Assembly: GCF_012489685.1 (NCBI RefSeq)
Contig: NC_080043.1
Span: forward strand, 42,981,127-43,045,126
Reading direction: 5' to 3'
From: Lotus japonicus
Lineage: Eukaryota > Streptophyta > Magnoliopsida > Fabales > Fabaceae
Length of the DNA: 64,000 nucleotides
Below are positions 11,726-20,812 of this stretch, piece after piece (the first letter of the stretch is position 1; each line of letters starts with the position of its first letter). A program made the position numbers and the translations under genes. The notes under the pieces were generated by a model. The model did no database searches. It was not told the DNA's origin and saw only the letters and a program-made list of their open reading frames with translations.

Positions 11726-12115
11726 TTAGAAAGGAGGATCTCTCCTCAATCTCCTACTTTTCCTACGTATCTCTGTCCTATCTAGCTCCAGACGATACTG
11801 CCTATACTCTAAATGGACCATTCTTCGGCGCGGCTCCTGCCTCTCAGGACCCTCTGCCGTAGTCTCCAGAGCCGCCTCCACTGCTCTGATTTCTTCATAA
11901 AGGTCCAGCTCCTTCTGGCAGTGCTCTTGGATCTCCTCCACGAAGCTGAGGAAATCTCTCAGGATGATGTCCATCGCTGGACTCAGCTCCATCCCCAGCA
12001 GTTGATTGGTCAGCTAATATATGCTAGGATCCTCTGGATGCCTAACATTGATGAACAAGTCTTCATCAAATGTTTTCTTTCTGAGCTCCTCTAAGCATGC
12101 TATGTATGATGCCAT
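11726..12115 (-). pseudogene. Antisense ORF in the 3' region of the Sirevirus element
   Basis: On the minus strand a frame starts at ATG 12113-12115, runs 33 codons to a TAG at 12014-12016, and continues in the same frame for 96 codons to a stop at 11726. Apart from the single TAG it is one 129-codon frame. The predicted protein is rich in Glu, Arg and Leu with long helical segments and ends in a basic Arg-rich tail. I recognise no domain. A TATA box at 12171-12179 lies about 60 nt upstream in the right orientation, supporting a real transcription unit opposite to the element. It is distinct from the sense ORFs, and its product is unknown. The TAG could be a mutation in this copy, or translation may begin at the downstream ATG (11990-11992). 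Confidence 0.55.
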
Positions 12116-12170
12116 TGCTATTTGAATTCTGAAGCAGATGTGTTGTGAAGACTGATTATGGATTTAACCG

Positions 12171-12179
12171 CTATTTATA
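12171..12179 (-). promoter_or_regulatory. TATA box of the antisense ORF
   Basis: TATAAATAG on the minus strand. A start site about 30 nt downstream (near 12145) would leave a leader of about 30 nt before the ATG at 12115. Confidence 0.6.
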
Positions 12180-12403
12180 AGCTAAGTTACAACTCCATAA
12201 GTTAATGCTGAAGCAGTTTCTCGAGATATCTTCATTGGAAACCGATGCAAGCATTTATCCGTTTGGCCGGTAGTAAACGTTCTTCTCTTTTTGCCGGTGT
12301 TTCTGTCTTCATTTATTCTTTTCTACATCTGCATTAATTAACTATTTTCTTAATTAATTATATTATTATCCTTTTCTCCATTTTTTTAACTTAGACCTTC
12401 TCT

Positions 12404-12956
12404 AAGGGGGAGTACCTTGTACTTCAAGCTAAGTTTTTCACATCTCATACTTTTTTCTTATGACAAAAAGGGGGAGTACAACCAGTATTTGATGTGTAAG
12501 TTGTGTTAGTGTGATTTCTTTTTCTTTTGGAGAATTTAAGAGTTCCATTCTTTATGACCATAGATCTGTCGGTGGGCATTTCCAAGGAATACATTTTCAC
12601 TTCTTCTGAAGTGATCGTATGCTAAATCGGTTAACTCTGTTGTTTTTATCTTGCCCTTGACTCTGAATAGTTATGCGCTCTGATATTCATATATTATCTA
12701 TGTCATAAACTCTCACTATGAACTCTTTCATTATTTAGCTCAGAATCTAGACATTACTAATGCTTTCATTAAGTCTTAGATTCAGGGGGAGCTAAGCTCA
12801 GAATCAAGTTGTGACTTGGATTCAGAATGAGCAACATAAACCATTCACCTCAGGATAAGTTTATCTCTATTCTCTAAACTCAGAGTGAATTCAGTTTATT
12901 GTTTAAGAATTGTTCATCAAAATACTTGGTTTTGTCATCATCAAAAAGGGGGAGAT
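12404..12956 (+). other. Multiple polypurine tracts before Sirevirus 3' LTR
   Basis: Four near-identical tracts: AAGGGGGA at 12404-12411, AAAAAGGGGGAG at 12465-12476, AGGGGGAG at about 12784-12791 and AAAAAGGGGGAGA at 12943-12955. Only the last abuts the LTR. Repeated PPTs upstream of the 3' LTR are a described Sirevirus property. The rest of the stretch is non-coding and T-rich. Confidence 0.75.
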
Positions 12957-14147
12957 TGTAAGATCAAGTTTTGATCATGTAGTACAACTCTATGTTTTGA
13001 TGATTACAAGTTAACTATTGTGTATGAACAATTATGGTACTCTAGCGTTGTTTTCTGAGTGTTTATATGATAGGCTCTGACTCTGGTCTAACTACACACA
13101 AATCAGAAGCATTATGCTCAAAGAGTAACCTACGCAACGCTTTCGCACTTACTATGTTCAATCTGAACAATAGAATATGCTTCAGAAGATCTGAAGATAG
13201 TTAAGCTCTGATATAGATTCAGATCACTTGAAGTTCTGAAGACCAGAAGTTCTGAAGGTCCAGACGCTCTAATAGTCCAGAAGTTCTGAAGGTCCAGAAG
13301 CTGAGAAGTGAAGACTCTGATGTCCAAGAGTAAGCTGGCTCTGAAGACCAAGCTATCCCTACTCTGAGGTCCCGATGCAGAGGATACGAAGGTCAGAGGA
13401 TTCAAGCTTCCCTCTTACTCTGATCACCAAGCTTCACAAGTTCCAACATGAAGCGTCACTCTGATCAGAAGTCTTCTACGTTAAAGGTCAAGTCGCTATC
13501 CAAGTACAAAAGCAATTTTACTATTCCTGACGACCTTACCTACCAAGTTCAGCCATAGCAGAACCTGGAATTCCCAGATCTGCCCTCCAACGGTAGCATC
13601 CCATGCAAACCCTAATCCTTGGAGTATATTAAGAGGCTGAAGATGAAAGATGCCGCTGAGAAACTTTGTTGTAGCTCAAGCAATATTCAAACGTTCTCTT
13701 AGCAATCTTTCTTCAACGAATTACATTGTGTTTACTTTAGCTTTCTGAGAAGCATTTCCTCGTAAACTCAAAATTCTTAAACAGTTGTTTGTTTTCCTTA
13801 AGGAGACCAAGGTTGGTTAGATCCTTGAGAAGACTAAGAGAGTGAATCTTAGTGATAGCTAAGTCATTGTATTGTTAGTCACTTTGCTGGTTGCAAGTGC
13901 AGTTGTAACAAACTTTGATTAGTGGATTGCCTTCATTCTAAGAAGGAAGAAATCACCTTAAAGGGTGGACTGGACTAGCTTGAGGGATTAATCAAGTGAA
14001 CCAGGATAAAATCACTGTGTGCTTTCCTCTTCTCTTATCTTGCACTTTACATTACAAGTTCGAGAGATTTGTCAAAATCTCAAGTGAGAAACTTTTAATC
14101 TGAAAATGCTATTCAAACCCCCCTTTCTATCGTTTTTCATACCTTCA
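12957..14147 (+). repeat. 3' LTR of Sirevirus-like element (1191 bp)
   Basis: Begins TGTAAGATCAAG directly after the last polypurine tract and ends in a C-rich then T-rich segment, CCCCCCTTTC...TTCATACCTTCA, typical of SIRE-type LTR ends. The left partner LTR is outside the window. Confidence 0.8.
13229..13310 (+). repeat. Palindromic repeat cluster in Sirevirus LTR
   Basis: The odd palindrome CAGAAGTTCTG occurs at 13244-13254 and 13278-13288 within longer direct repeats of CCAGAAGTTCTGAAGGTCCAG, with a diverged relative at 13229-13240. Repeated palindromes in the LTR are reported for Sireviruses. Confidence 0.7.
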
Positions 14148-14456
14148 AAGTGCCCCTAGGCGAGGGCCCCTGGGGTCTCGCCCAGTCCATTGTTGATTAT
14201 ATAATTATGTTATGATTCATTTTAAGTATGAGTGTTAATTTTTTCTCCATGAATCCCTTTCTCATCATTTTTTCTCCATGAATCTCTTTCTCATGCTTGT
14301 TTGCAGCCAAATACATGTGGGGCTACCTATCTAGTTCATTTTCAATTTGAAAATTGGTTTGGATCAAGATTTTGGAATAAGTCGATTCAAATTTTTACTA
14401 TAGTAATTTAATTTGTAGTTTCACATAGCTAAGGGATGGGTGGGGTGGGTAGCTCA
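14148..14456. other. Intergenic, no feature seen
   Basis: Unannotated DNA beyond the Sirevirus LTR. It contains a GC-rich start and an imperfect short direct repeat (TTTTCTCCATGAATC, twice around 14240-14290). No ORF or RNA gene is apparent. Confidence 0.6.
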
Positions 14457-14730
14457 TGGAACATCCCGATTTGACGATTGGCCTCACAGTAACAACACGA
14501 GTCTTTTCAGCGCGCTTTGTCCTCACTTACGCGCTTCCCGAGAAAACTTCCCAGGAAGTCACCTATCCCAATATTGCTCCAAGGCAAGCAACTTAACCAT
14601 GGAGTTTTTATGAGTTGGGCTCCCGAAAAGAAGATGCATCTTGTTGTTATGAGTAGTACCAATCAAATCTTTTATATGCCCTCCTCAACTGTATAGTCTC
14701 ATACATATACAGTCTCGGAATACCTCTTTG
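14457..14730 (-). mobile_element. Cassandra TRIM LTR relic with 5S-like segment
   Basis: Closely resembles the Cassandra LTRs at 19998-20807, from the ACATCCCGAT end through the TACAGTCTCGGAATACCTC stretch, and then diverges, so the distal third is missing. The 5S rRNA-derived part (about 14540-14605, minus strand) is present but carries substitutions in the C-box region. No partner LTR or target-site duplication was found nearby. Confidence 0.8.
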
Positions 14731-14866
14731 AATACCTCTTATAAGAACATATCTCATGGGCTTATAGAACAAAGGAGAGCACAGGAGAGAACAAATCCGA
14801 TTATGGAATTCTCCCAACACACCAAAGCAATATATCAATGAGAATTTCCTTCACACTCTTACACTT

Positions 14867-15566
14867 ACTTTAATTTTAACCAATGACAAAGTATTGAAAA
14901 TATTATTGAAAAAGAGTGTTGGTAGTATTTTTCTTGTCTAATGACTCCGGGTCATGATTAATTATGTGATTTGAGGCTTGGGCTCAAATGGCCCAACCTT
15001 AATCCATAATAAAATCTAAATATAAACGAGCTTATGCCATACTCGGGCAATCTAATTATGTGGTTTTTATCATTTTTCTCTCTAGTTTAGCTTTGGGCCC
15101 AGGCCCCTTGTACTCTCCCACTTTGGAGAACTTGTTTGGGATTTTAAGCCCGTGATATAAATTAACAAACAACCTTCGACAAAAAAAAAACATTCTTTTT
15201 GTAGAGCTATGTCGATTGGTTGTAAATCGTTGTACGTGGGCCAAGATGGTTTCGCACACCATCACCATTAATGAAATTATTAACCTTCCCCAAAATTAAT
15301 ATATCATATCAATTCGAATTGATTCTTTATTCTTAGTAACCAAAAAAAAATAATCACCATTAGATGATAAGAGCTGATCCTCTTATGATGACTAGTGCTA
15401 AATATTACTATCGAAAACTCTCTAATAAGGTGTTGTTGATAAAATATGCTTTACAAAAAGAAAAAAAAAAAGGTGTTGTTGATAAATAATAAACTCATGC
15501 ATGTTAATACAAAACTGAAGATAGTCTAAACTGAATAACCAAATTCATATTACAGCGGGCCCAACT
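14867..15566. repeat. 700-bp dispersed duplicate, copy 1
   Basis: Matches 39015-39712 almost base for base from ACTTTAATTTTAACC to GCGGGCCCAACT, with scattered substitutions and small differences in A-runs. It holds no long ORF. Neither end shows TG...CA termini, an inverted repeat or a clear target-site duplication. Both copies are bounded by ACT, which may be coincidence. Confidence 0.9.
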
Positions 15567-15581
15567 TGCAACCAAGTTCAA

Positions 15582-16101
15582 TCACAAAAGTCCAGAGTCA
15601 TTCAAGCCATTTGAAATGTTATACATGAACATGTTGCTGCCGTAAGTGTCTCTTTCATCTTCTTTGGTTCCTTTGACAAATATTGTGGAAGATGATGAAT
15701 TCAAGGTACTAGGGCTAGAAGATGAAGGCCTGGAAGATAAAAGTGAGCTTAAATTGAAGTTCAGAATTCCCTCGCTGTTACTGAAAAGCAAAGACAAAGA
15801 TTGTGTAGCTGATGATGGTTCAAGCTGTTTTCGATTCAATGTGAAACCTCCATTGTACTGCAACAAATTTTGCATTGGGTTTTGATGGTTAAAAGGACTA
15901 GCAATTGGAGAGATTTGATGCTCTAAGTTTATTTTCATGAGATGGGGTGGTTCCAATATATGCAATGGATTAGATGTAGTACAATGGTTTTCTTCATTGA
16001 CCTGGTTTGGTTGGAAGGCATGGATAGAATTATCAAGCTGAATTGGTTGGGAGCACTGTGTTTGATGCTGCCATTGTGTGCTCCCACCAAAGTTGATTTT
16101 G
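15582..16101 (-). pseudogene. Orphan 3' exon of an unidentified gene
   Basis: A minus-strand open frame of about 173 codons follows a plausible acceptor (TTACCAG at about 16102-16108) and ends at a stop at 15582. The sequence is rich in Ser, Asn, Gln and Leu with low complexity, like the C-terminal tail of a plant transcription factor, but no diagnostic motif is visible, so I give no family. No upstream exon with a DNA-binding domain is visible before the next relic at 16385. It is either a gene fragment or the last exon of a gene whose 5' part was lost. Its 3' end sits only 15 bp from the 700-bp duplicate. Confidence 0.35.
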
Positions 16102-16384
16102 CTGGTAATTATTAGTATTCCAAACATCATGATTTCTATTTTGACATGATAGAAGAGTGGTGAGTAAATTTTAGTAGCTGAAGCTGGCTTGGTAAAAATT
16201 AATTTTACAAAGTATCCCACCATTTAGATATAGTAAAAATTTCATCCATTAAGAAAAATTGGATTCACAAATTTAAAAGTATTCATTTACAAATTAATTT
16301 TAATACTTATAAAACATATTATTAATAATATGCACCAAATATCAGTAGCAAAAATATGATTTGTGGAGAAATCAATTTTCAACT

Positions 16385-17300
16385 TGATCCATTAATGGTT
16401 ATAGGAATTATCTGGTTTTCCAGAATAGGAGATTTATCCACCGTCAGAATCCTTGCCTTGCCACATTAAACCGTGAATTGTTCTTAGTTTCCTCGTCCAT
16501 GCATACGTAAGTACCCAAGCTACAAATCAACTTAGCAAAGAATTTCTCACCCTAGTAACCAATTGAGACTTTCCAGAGCTTTACCCAGATCAGGTACTCC
16601 TCTGGGAATGACATTGGATTTGCAGGGCATATTGAATCAAAAATAACATTTAAATCTGCATTTCCATCGGCCCTAAAATCCTTGCATTTCTCTTAAGAAT
16701 TAAACTCCAGGACCTTCTCCTTAGCCCCGAATGGTTTAATCTTAATATCACTATACCCCTTGCTTTGAAGCCACCGAAGAATGTCTTCAAAGCTTAACAC
16801 TTCTCTCGATTTAACCACCGCTAATCTGGATAGGCACGGATTTAAACCCACCTTTACCGTATGAATTCAACTTTCTGTTTCTGATTGCGATTCATGATTC
16901 TGGCTGCCTCGTATCTTCTTGAGTCTCCATACCTTCTTGACCTTAGGGTGTCTCTTGACATTAGTCCTAGGCTGGACTTGTTGATCTTTTCTCTTCCATG
17001 CCCGCTTCCCTCTTCGTCTCCTGGTCTCTTGCACTTTCATCTGGGAGCCTTAAGCCTTTGTCACGGATTCTAGATCCCCTCGGGTATCTTGCTGGATTGA
17101 TCAAAAGAAATGACCTATACCATCTCTTTCGATCTAATGCCCTCATTGCCTCCAACCCTTCCTTCTTTCTACAGAAGTGAACAAAACTGAACTTGGATGG
17201 TCTTCCCATTCTTCTAGTTCTCGATACGAAAACACTTCTCAGTTCACCATACCTCTCGAACAACCTGTTAAAAATCTTTATTCTCATAATGTGTAAGACC
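16385..17300 (-). pseudogene. RRM / DUF4283-like retroelement ORF1-type relic
   Basis: Read on the minus strand, degenerate frames give in order: an RRM-like segment (FNRLFERYGELRSVFVSR, about 17275-17215, then GRPSKFSFVHF and a GLEAMRALD helix), a linker, a FEDILRWLQSKGY-like motif (about 16770), and a piece with DEETKNNSRFNVAR (about 16490-16450). RRM followed by DUF4283-like sequence is the architecture of plant LINE-associated ORF1 or RRM proteins. Stops and frame changes throughout make it a pseudogene. It may be an ancient LINE fragment; no RT is adjacent. Confidence 0.5.
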
Positions 17301-17392
17301 TCATCAATATTGAGACATATTATCATTTTATTATTGTAAAAAAATTGCCAAATTTTAATTCTGAATGCTAAAATTTTCAGGCTTATCATCAC

Positions 17393-17797
17393 CGATGAAG
17401 CACGAACTTGGACACGGACATGAGCAGGAACGACGACACGGTTATAATCCAAAAAGTAGGATACAAGGACACGACTTATATATTTTAAAAAAATTATATT
17501 TTTCTTTATAAAGCAACAAGATAATAAGTTCATAAAATTAAGAGAACATGAGACAAGTTAAAGTTTAAATAAAAAAATTAAAATAAATAACCCTATAAGT
17601 GTCCGTTTACATGTGTCAAGGTACAAAGGTGTGTCAACTCAATGTCCAAGCCGTATCCCAACTATATAAAAATAATTTTTTTATTCAGACACTTCTCACA
17701 CGTGTCGGGCACGCGTTGCACACTTGTCGGTGTCGTGTCTGTATGTCGGGTTAGACACACGGACACGCCCCTATCCAGGTGTGTTCGTGCTTCATAA
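17393..17797. mobile_element. MITE, 405 bp, with 8-9-bp TSD
   Basis: Short terminal inverted repeats (ATGAAGCACGAAC at the left, GTTCGTGCTTCAT at the right) flanked by direct repeats ATCATCAC at 17385-17392 and 17798-17805. The interior has repeated GGACACG / CGTGTC motifs and no ORF of note. An 8-9-bp duplication fits the hAT or Mutator superfamilies. Confidence 0.7.
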
Positions 17798-17805
17798 ATC
17801 ATCAC

Positions 17806-18135
17806 ATTCACCACAATGATCAACAGAATAATGAAAGAAAATATATTTAAGGTGCCATGCTTTATTATCTATTAGTTTTGCCATTTTCATGAAACCCGAC
17901 ATCTAGAAAGAAAGCTTCCTGAAATTTCTCAAAAATGCATATTCGAATAAAATGGGAATACAACACAAGCATATATAAACCAGTGACAATTAAGTAATTG
18001 GCACTATCTATCTATATATATAATATATATAATATATATATAATACATAGACAAATTCTCTTCTTATCTCCAAGCTTCCATGTTATCTTTTATAGGATCC
18101 AATTTCAATTCAAGCCATTCACTGGTGACAAAGTA
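17806..18135. other. 5' flank of DUF1685 gene with AT-rich promoter region
   Basis: Contains an imperfect (TA)n tract at about 18010-18050 that includes several TATATATA-type boxes 85-125 bp before the chosen ATG. It may serve as the TATA region of the downstream gene. No other feature is seen. Confidence 0.45.
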
Positions 18136-18891
18136 ATGGCTGCAGAACAAGTTCTGGGGTTGCTAGATTCCTTCTGGTTTGAGACTACAATTCTTTCAAT
18201 CAAAACCCCTTTAACGTTTCATCCAAAGGTGGATCCAATCTCTCAGACCAAGGTAGAGGAAGTGCTTCCTTTAGATAAAAAGCTTCTACCAGCTCCAACA
18301 CTTGAAATCAGGTCCCATAGTGACCAAAACTTGGGCACCACATCATGCTTTCTCTGTGATTCCCCACCACAATATAAGCTGAGGACAATCCCTTCTGGGA
18401 GGGAAATCAGAGACTTCTCAAAAGGGAGTAGTTGTGAAAATTATGAAAAGGAAGGCATAAACACTAGGATAAAACAAAGGCATGGTCATGGAAGAAGAGG
18501 TAGCACTAGCAACAAAGGGAAAAACACCAGCAGGAGCTTGACAGAGCTTGAGTTCAAGGAGCTGAAAGGGTTTATGGATTTGGGCTTTGTGTTTTCTGAG
18601 GAGGACAAGAACTCAGGGTTGGTTTCTTTGATTCCTGGGTTGCAGAGGCTGGGAAGCAGAGAAGATGCAGGGGAAGGTGATGATGATGATGAAGAACAAG
18701 AAGAAAACATTGATGAAACTGTGATTTCTGATCATAAGCCTTATCTATCTGAGGCTTGGGATGTTTTATACAGAAGACGAGGGAGAAGAAATCCATTACT
18801 GGATTGGAGGGTACCAGATAGTGGTAGTGAGATTGACATGAAACACAGTCTTAGGTTCTGGGCCCACTCAGTTGCATCCATTGTTAGATAA
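18136..18891 (+). CDS. DUF1685 family protein
   Basis: A 251-codon uninterrupted gene. The start MAAEQVLGLLDSF was chosen because the in-frame upstream extension (from 17998) is low-complexity and AT-rich, encoded by the TA-repeat promoter. The C-terminal half carries the hallmarks of plant DUF1685: SLTELEFKELKGFMDLGFVF at about residues 134-153, then IPGLQRLG, an acidic Asp/Glu tract (about 180-195), PYLSEAWDV, LLDWRVP, and the terminal LRFWAHSVASIVR. The family is plant-specific with no established biochemical role. N-terminal residues are hydrophobic but do not form a clear signal peptide. The gene appears intact and is the best-supported host gene in the left half. Confidence 0.88.
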   Translation: MAAEQVLGLLDSFWFETTILSIKTPLTFHPKVDPISQTKVEEVLPLDKKLLPAPTLEIRSHSDQNLGTTSCFLCDSPPQYKLRTIPSGREIRDFSKGSSCENYEKEGINTRIKQRHGHGRRGSTSNKGKNTSRSLTELEFKELKGFMDLGFVFSEEDKNSGLVSLIPGLQRLGSREDAGEGDDDDEEQEENIDETVISDHKPYLSEAWDVLYRRRGRRNPLLDWRVPDSGSEIDMKHSLRFWAHSVASIVR

Positions 18892-19992
18892 CAATGAGCA
18901 AAAAAGTTTTTTTTTTCCTTTTCTGGTGGAAGTTTTAATTGGATACTTGTTTACTGTCTTCAGCAAATAAGTGATGGTAGATATGAAATCAGATTCCAAC
19001 TTGAATAACAACTGTACTTAATGATTTTCCAAGCATTCCTCATACAAAATTTTTTTCCATTCCCTCTCCCTCTCTCTCTCTTGTGCAATTTTGTTTTGTC
19101 AATCTTACCTAGCAAAATGTAGTGAATGATAGGGAAAGATGCTACAGGATTACGATATAAGCTTTGGTGAATGCTCTCCAGGCCTTATGGTATTGGTGGC
19201 GTTTACTATTTTCATATGATTATAATCTGTTTTTTCCTCGAAACAAAAGAATCTTTGAAAATTTATTCCAAGAAACTGCAATAGCATAAAGACACAGTAC
19301 TATTCCTTCTTTTGTCTTCTCTGTTCTCAATAATTGAGCAAAACAATCCAATTGGCTGAGCTTCAAGACTCTCATTGAATTAGTTTTTTCTTTTCTTCAT
19401 CCCTTTGAGAATAAGACTAATTTATTTTGTTTGAAAAACTGAGAGAGTTCCTTTTAATAAATAATTTTTTTAAGTTTAAACTTGTATCATTTCTCATGAC
19501 TTCGAGTCTAACTTACCATGACTAGACAAACACTTATTAGTGACGTAATTCACATTACGTTATACCAACCCAAATTACATAAATAATAATGTAGTTTAGT
19601 GATTAACAAGAGGGCTGAAGTGAAAGAGACACAATGAAGGAAGAAGTAGTAGACACGTGATTTGAACCAAAAAGATATCCACTAGCAAACTGTAGTAATG
19701 TTTGAAAATACTTCTAAAATTAATTTTAAAATTGAAATCAATTATAGAAACTTAGTAGCTTCTGGTAAGATAAGAGAATTGATTATGCTAAAAAATAAGT
19801 AGTCCACATTTTGTAATAGTGTATGATAGAGAAAGAAAATTCTGGATCATGGTCCAAGCTTTGGTGAATGCTCACTAGGGCTTATGGTATTGGGTGATTT
19901 TACCATTTTCGAATAATAATCTTTTTTGCTAATTATATGTGTATCATCAAATAGTGTTGACAACGTTTATATTATGGTAGTTTTTGACCGCC
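18892..19992. other. 3' flank of DUF1685 gene, internally duplicated
   Basis: No ORF. About 19115-19335 is repeated in diverged form at about 19815-19930 plus 20885-21000, the second copy being split by Cassandra: AAGCTTTGGTGAATGCTC and CTTATGGTATTGG recur, as does TTTTGTCTTCTCTGTTCTCAAT. About 19541-19644 also matches 52999-53107 (ATACCAACCCAAATTAC ... GTGAAAGAGACACAATG), so it is a dispersed repeat. Confidence 0.7.
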
Positions 19993-19997
19993 ACTAG

Positions 19998-20343
19998 TGT
20001 AACATCCTGATCTGACGACTGGTCTCACAGTAACAACACGAGTCTTTTCAGCGCGCTTTGTCCTCATTGCTCCAAGGCTAGCACACTTAACCATGGAGTT
20101 CTTATGAGTTGGGCTCCCGAAAAGAAGTTGCAACTTGTTGTCATGAGTAGTATCAATCAAATCTTTTATGCCCTCCTCAACTGTATAGTCCATCCCTATA
20201 CAGTCTCGGAATACCTCTTGTTCAGGTGTGAGATCGGTTCATTCATGTGCTCCTCCGCCTAGAAGCCTGCCAGGAGCCGCTCCTTGTCTGTGCCTCACTG
20301 CACCGGCGATCACTCCCCGCCCTCGTCGGCCCCGGGCGTCACA
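19998..20343 (-). repeat. Cassandra 3' LTR with 5S segment deleted
   Basis: Aligns with 20414-20807 except that about 48 bp are missing after TTTGTCCTCA (near 20068). The missing part covers the 5S C-box and intermediate element. Otherwise the two LTRs are nearly identical. Confidence 0.92.
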
Positions 20344-20399
20344 GGCCCACCAACTTCCGCTTGGTTCGTCCCCGAACCACACCGTACTGGGAGAGGTCG

Positions 20400-20411
20400 G
20401 CTCTGATACCA
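20400..20411 (-). other. Cassandra primer-binding site (tRNA-iMet)
   Basis: TGGTATCAGAGC on minus, 2 nt from the 5' LTR. Confidence 0.9.
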
Positions 20412-20413
20412 TT

Positions 20414-20807
20414 TGTAACATCCCGATCTGACGACTAGCCTCACGGTAACAACACGAGTCTTTTCAGCGTGCTTTGTCCTCACTCGCACGCTTCCCGGGA
20501 AAACTTCCCAGGAGGTCACCCATCATAATATTGCTCCAAGGCTAGCACACTTAACCATGGAGTTCTTATGAGTTGGGCTCCCGAAAAGAAGTTGCAACTT
20601 GTTGTCATGAGTGGTACCAATCAAATCTTTTATGCCCTCCTCAACTGTATAGTTCATCCCTATACAGTCTCGGAATACCTCTTGTTCAGGTGTGAGATCG
20701 GTTCATTCATGTGCCCCTCCGCCTAGAAGCCTGCCAGGAGCCGTTCCTTGTCCGTGCCTCACTGCACCGGCGATCACTCCCCGCCCTCGTCGACCCCGGG
20801 CGTCACA
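20414..20807 (-). repeat. Cassandra 5' LTR carrying 5S-like domain
   Basis: Full-length LTR, and the 5' one by orientation of the PBS. Positions 20503-20524 read on minus as GATGGGTGACCTCCTGGGAAGT, matching the plant 5S rRNA C-box region. The A-box part (near 20530-20560) is more diverged. Confidence 0.93.
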
Positions 20808-20812
20808 ACTAG

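Larger units (their letters stand above)
1..14147 (+). mobile_element. Sirevirus-like Ty1/copia retrotransposon, 3' part
   Basis: The window opens inside the env-like third ORF of a Ty1/copia element of the SIRE/Sirevirus type and contains its 3' end: a damaged env-like reading frame, several polypurine tracts, and a 3' LTR at 12957-14147 beginning TGTAAG and ending CTTCA. The 5' LTR, gag and pol lie outside the window. The multiple AGGGGGAG tracts upstream of the LTR and the short palindromes inside the LTR agree with features known for Sireviruses. The element is interrupted at 1770-11405 by another retrotransposon. Because the 5' end is outside the window, its target-site duplication cannot be verified. 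Confidence 0.8.
19998..20807 (-). mobile_element. Cassandra TRIM retrotransposon, complete
   Basis: 810 bp bounded by 5-bp duplications ACTAG (19993-19997 and 20808-20812). LTRs are 19998-20343 (346 bp) and 20414-20807 (394 bp). The 70-bp internal domain holds only a PBS and a short purine-rich tract. On the minus strand the LTR starts TGTGACGCC and ends GATGTTACA. The right LTR contains a 5S rRNA-derived segment with GGGTGACCTCCTGGGAAG, the diagnostic feature of Cassandra, which has no coding capacity and depends on other elements for mobility. The left LTR lacks about 48 bp of this segment. Confidence 0.95.

Noticed and set aside
7777..20411. tRNA-like GCTCTGATACCA strings considered as tRNA gene remnants
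   Set aside because: They sit exactly inside LTR ends and are primer-binding sites; no cloverleaf sequence surrounds them.
20239..20519. Overlapping ORFs within the Cassandra element
   Set aside because: Cassandra is non-coding, and the frames come from the GC-rich LTR ends.
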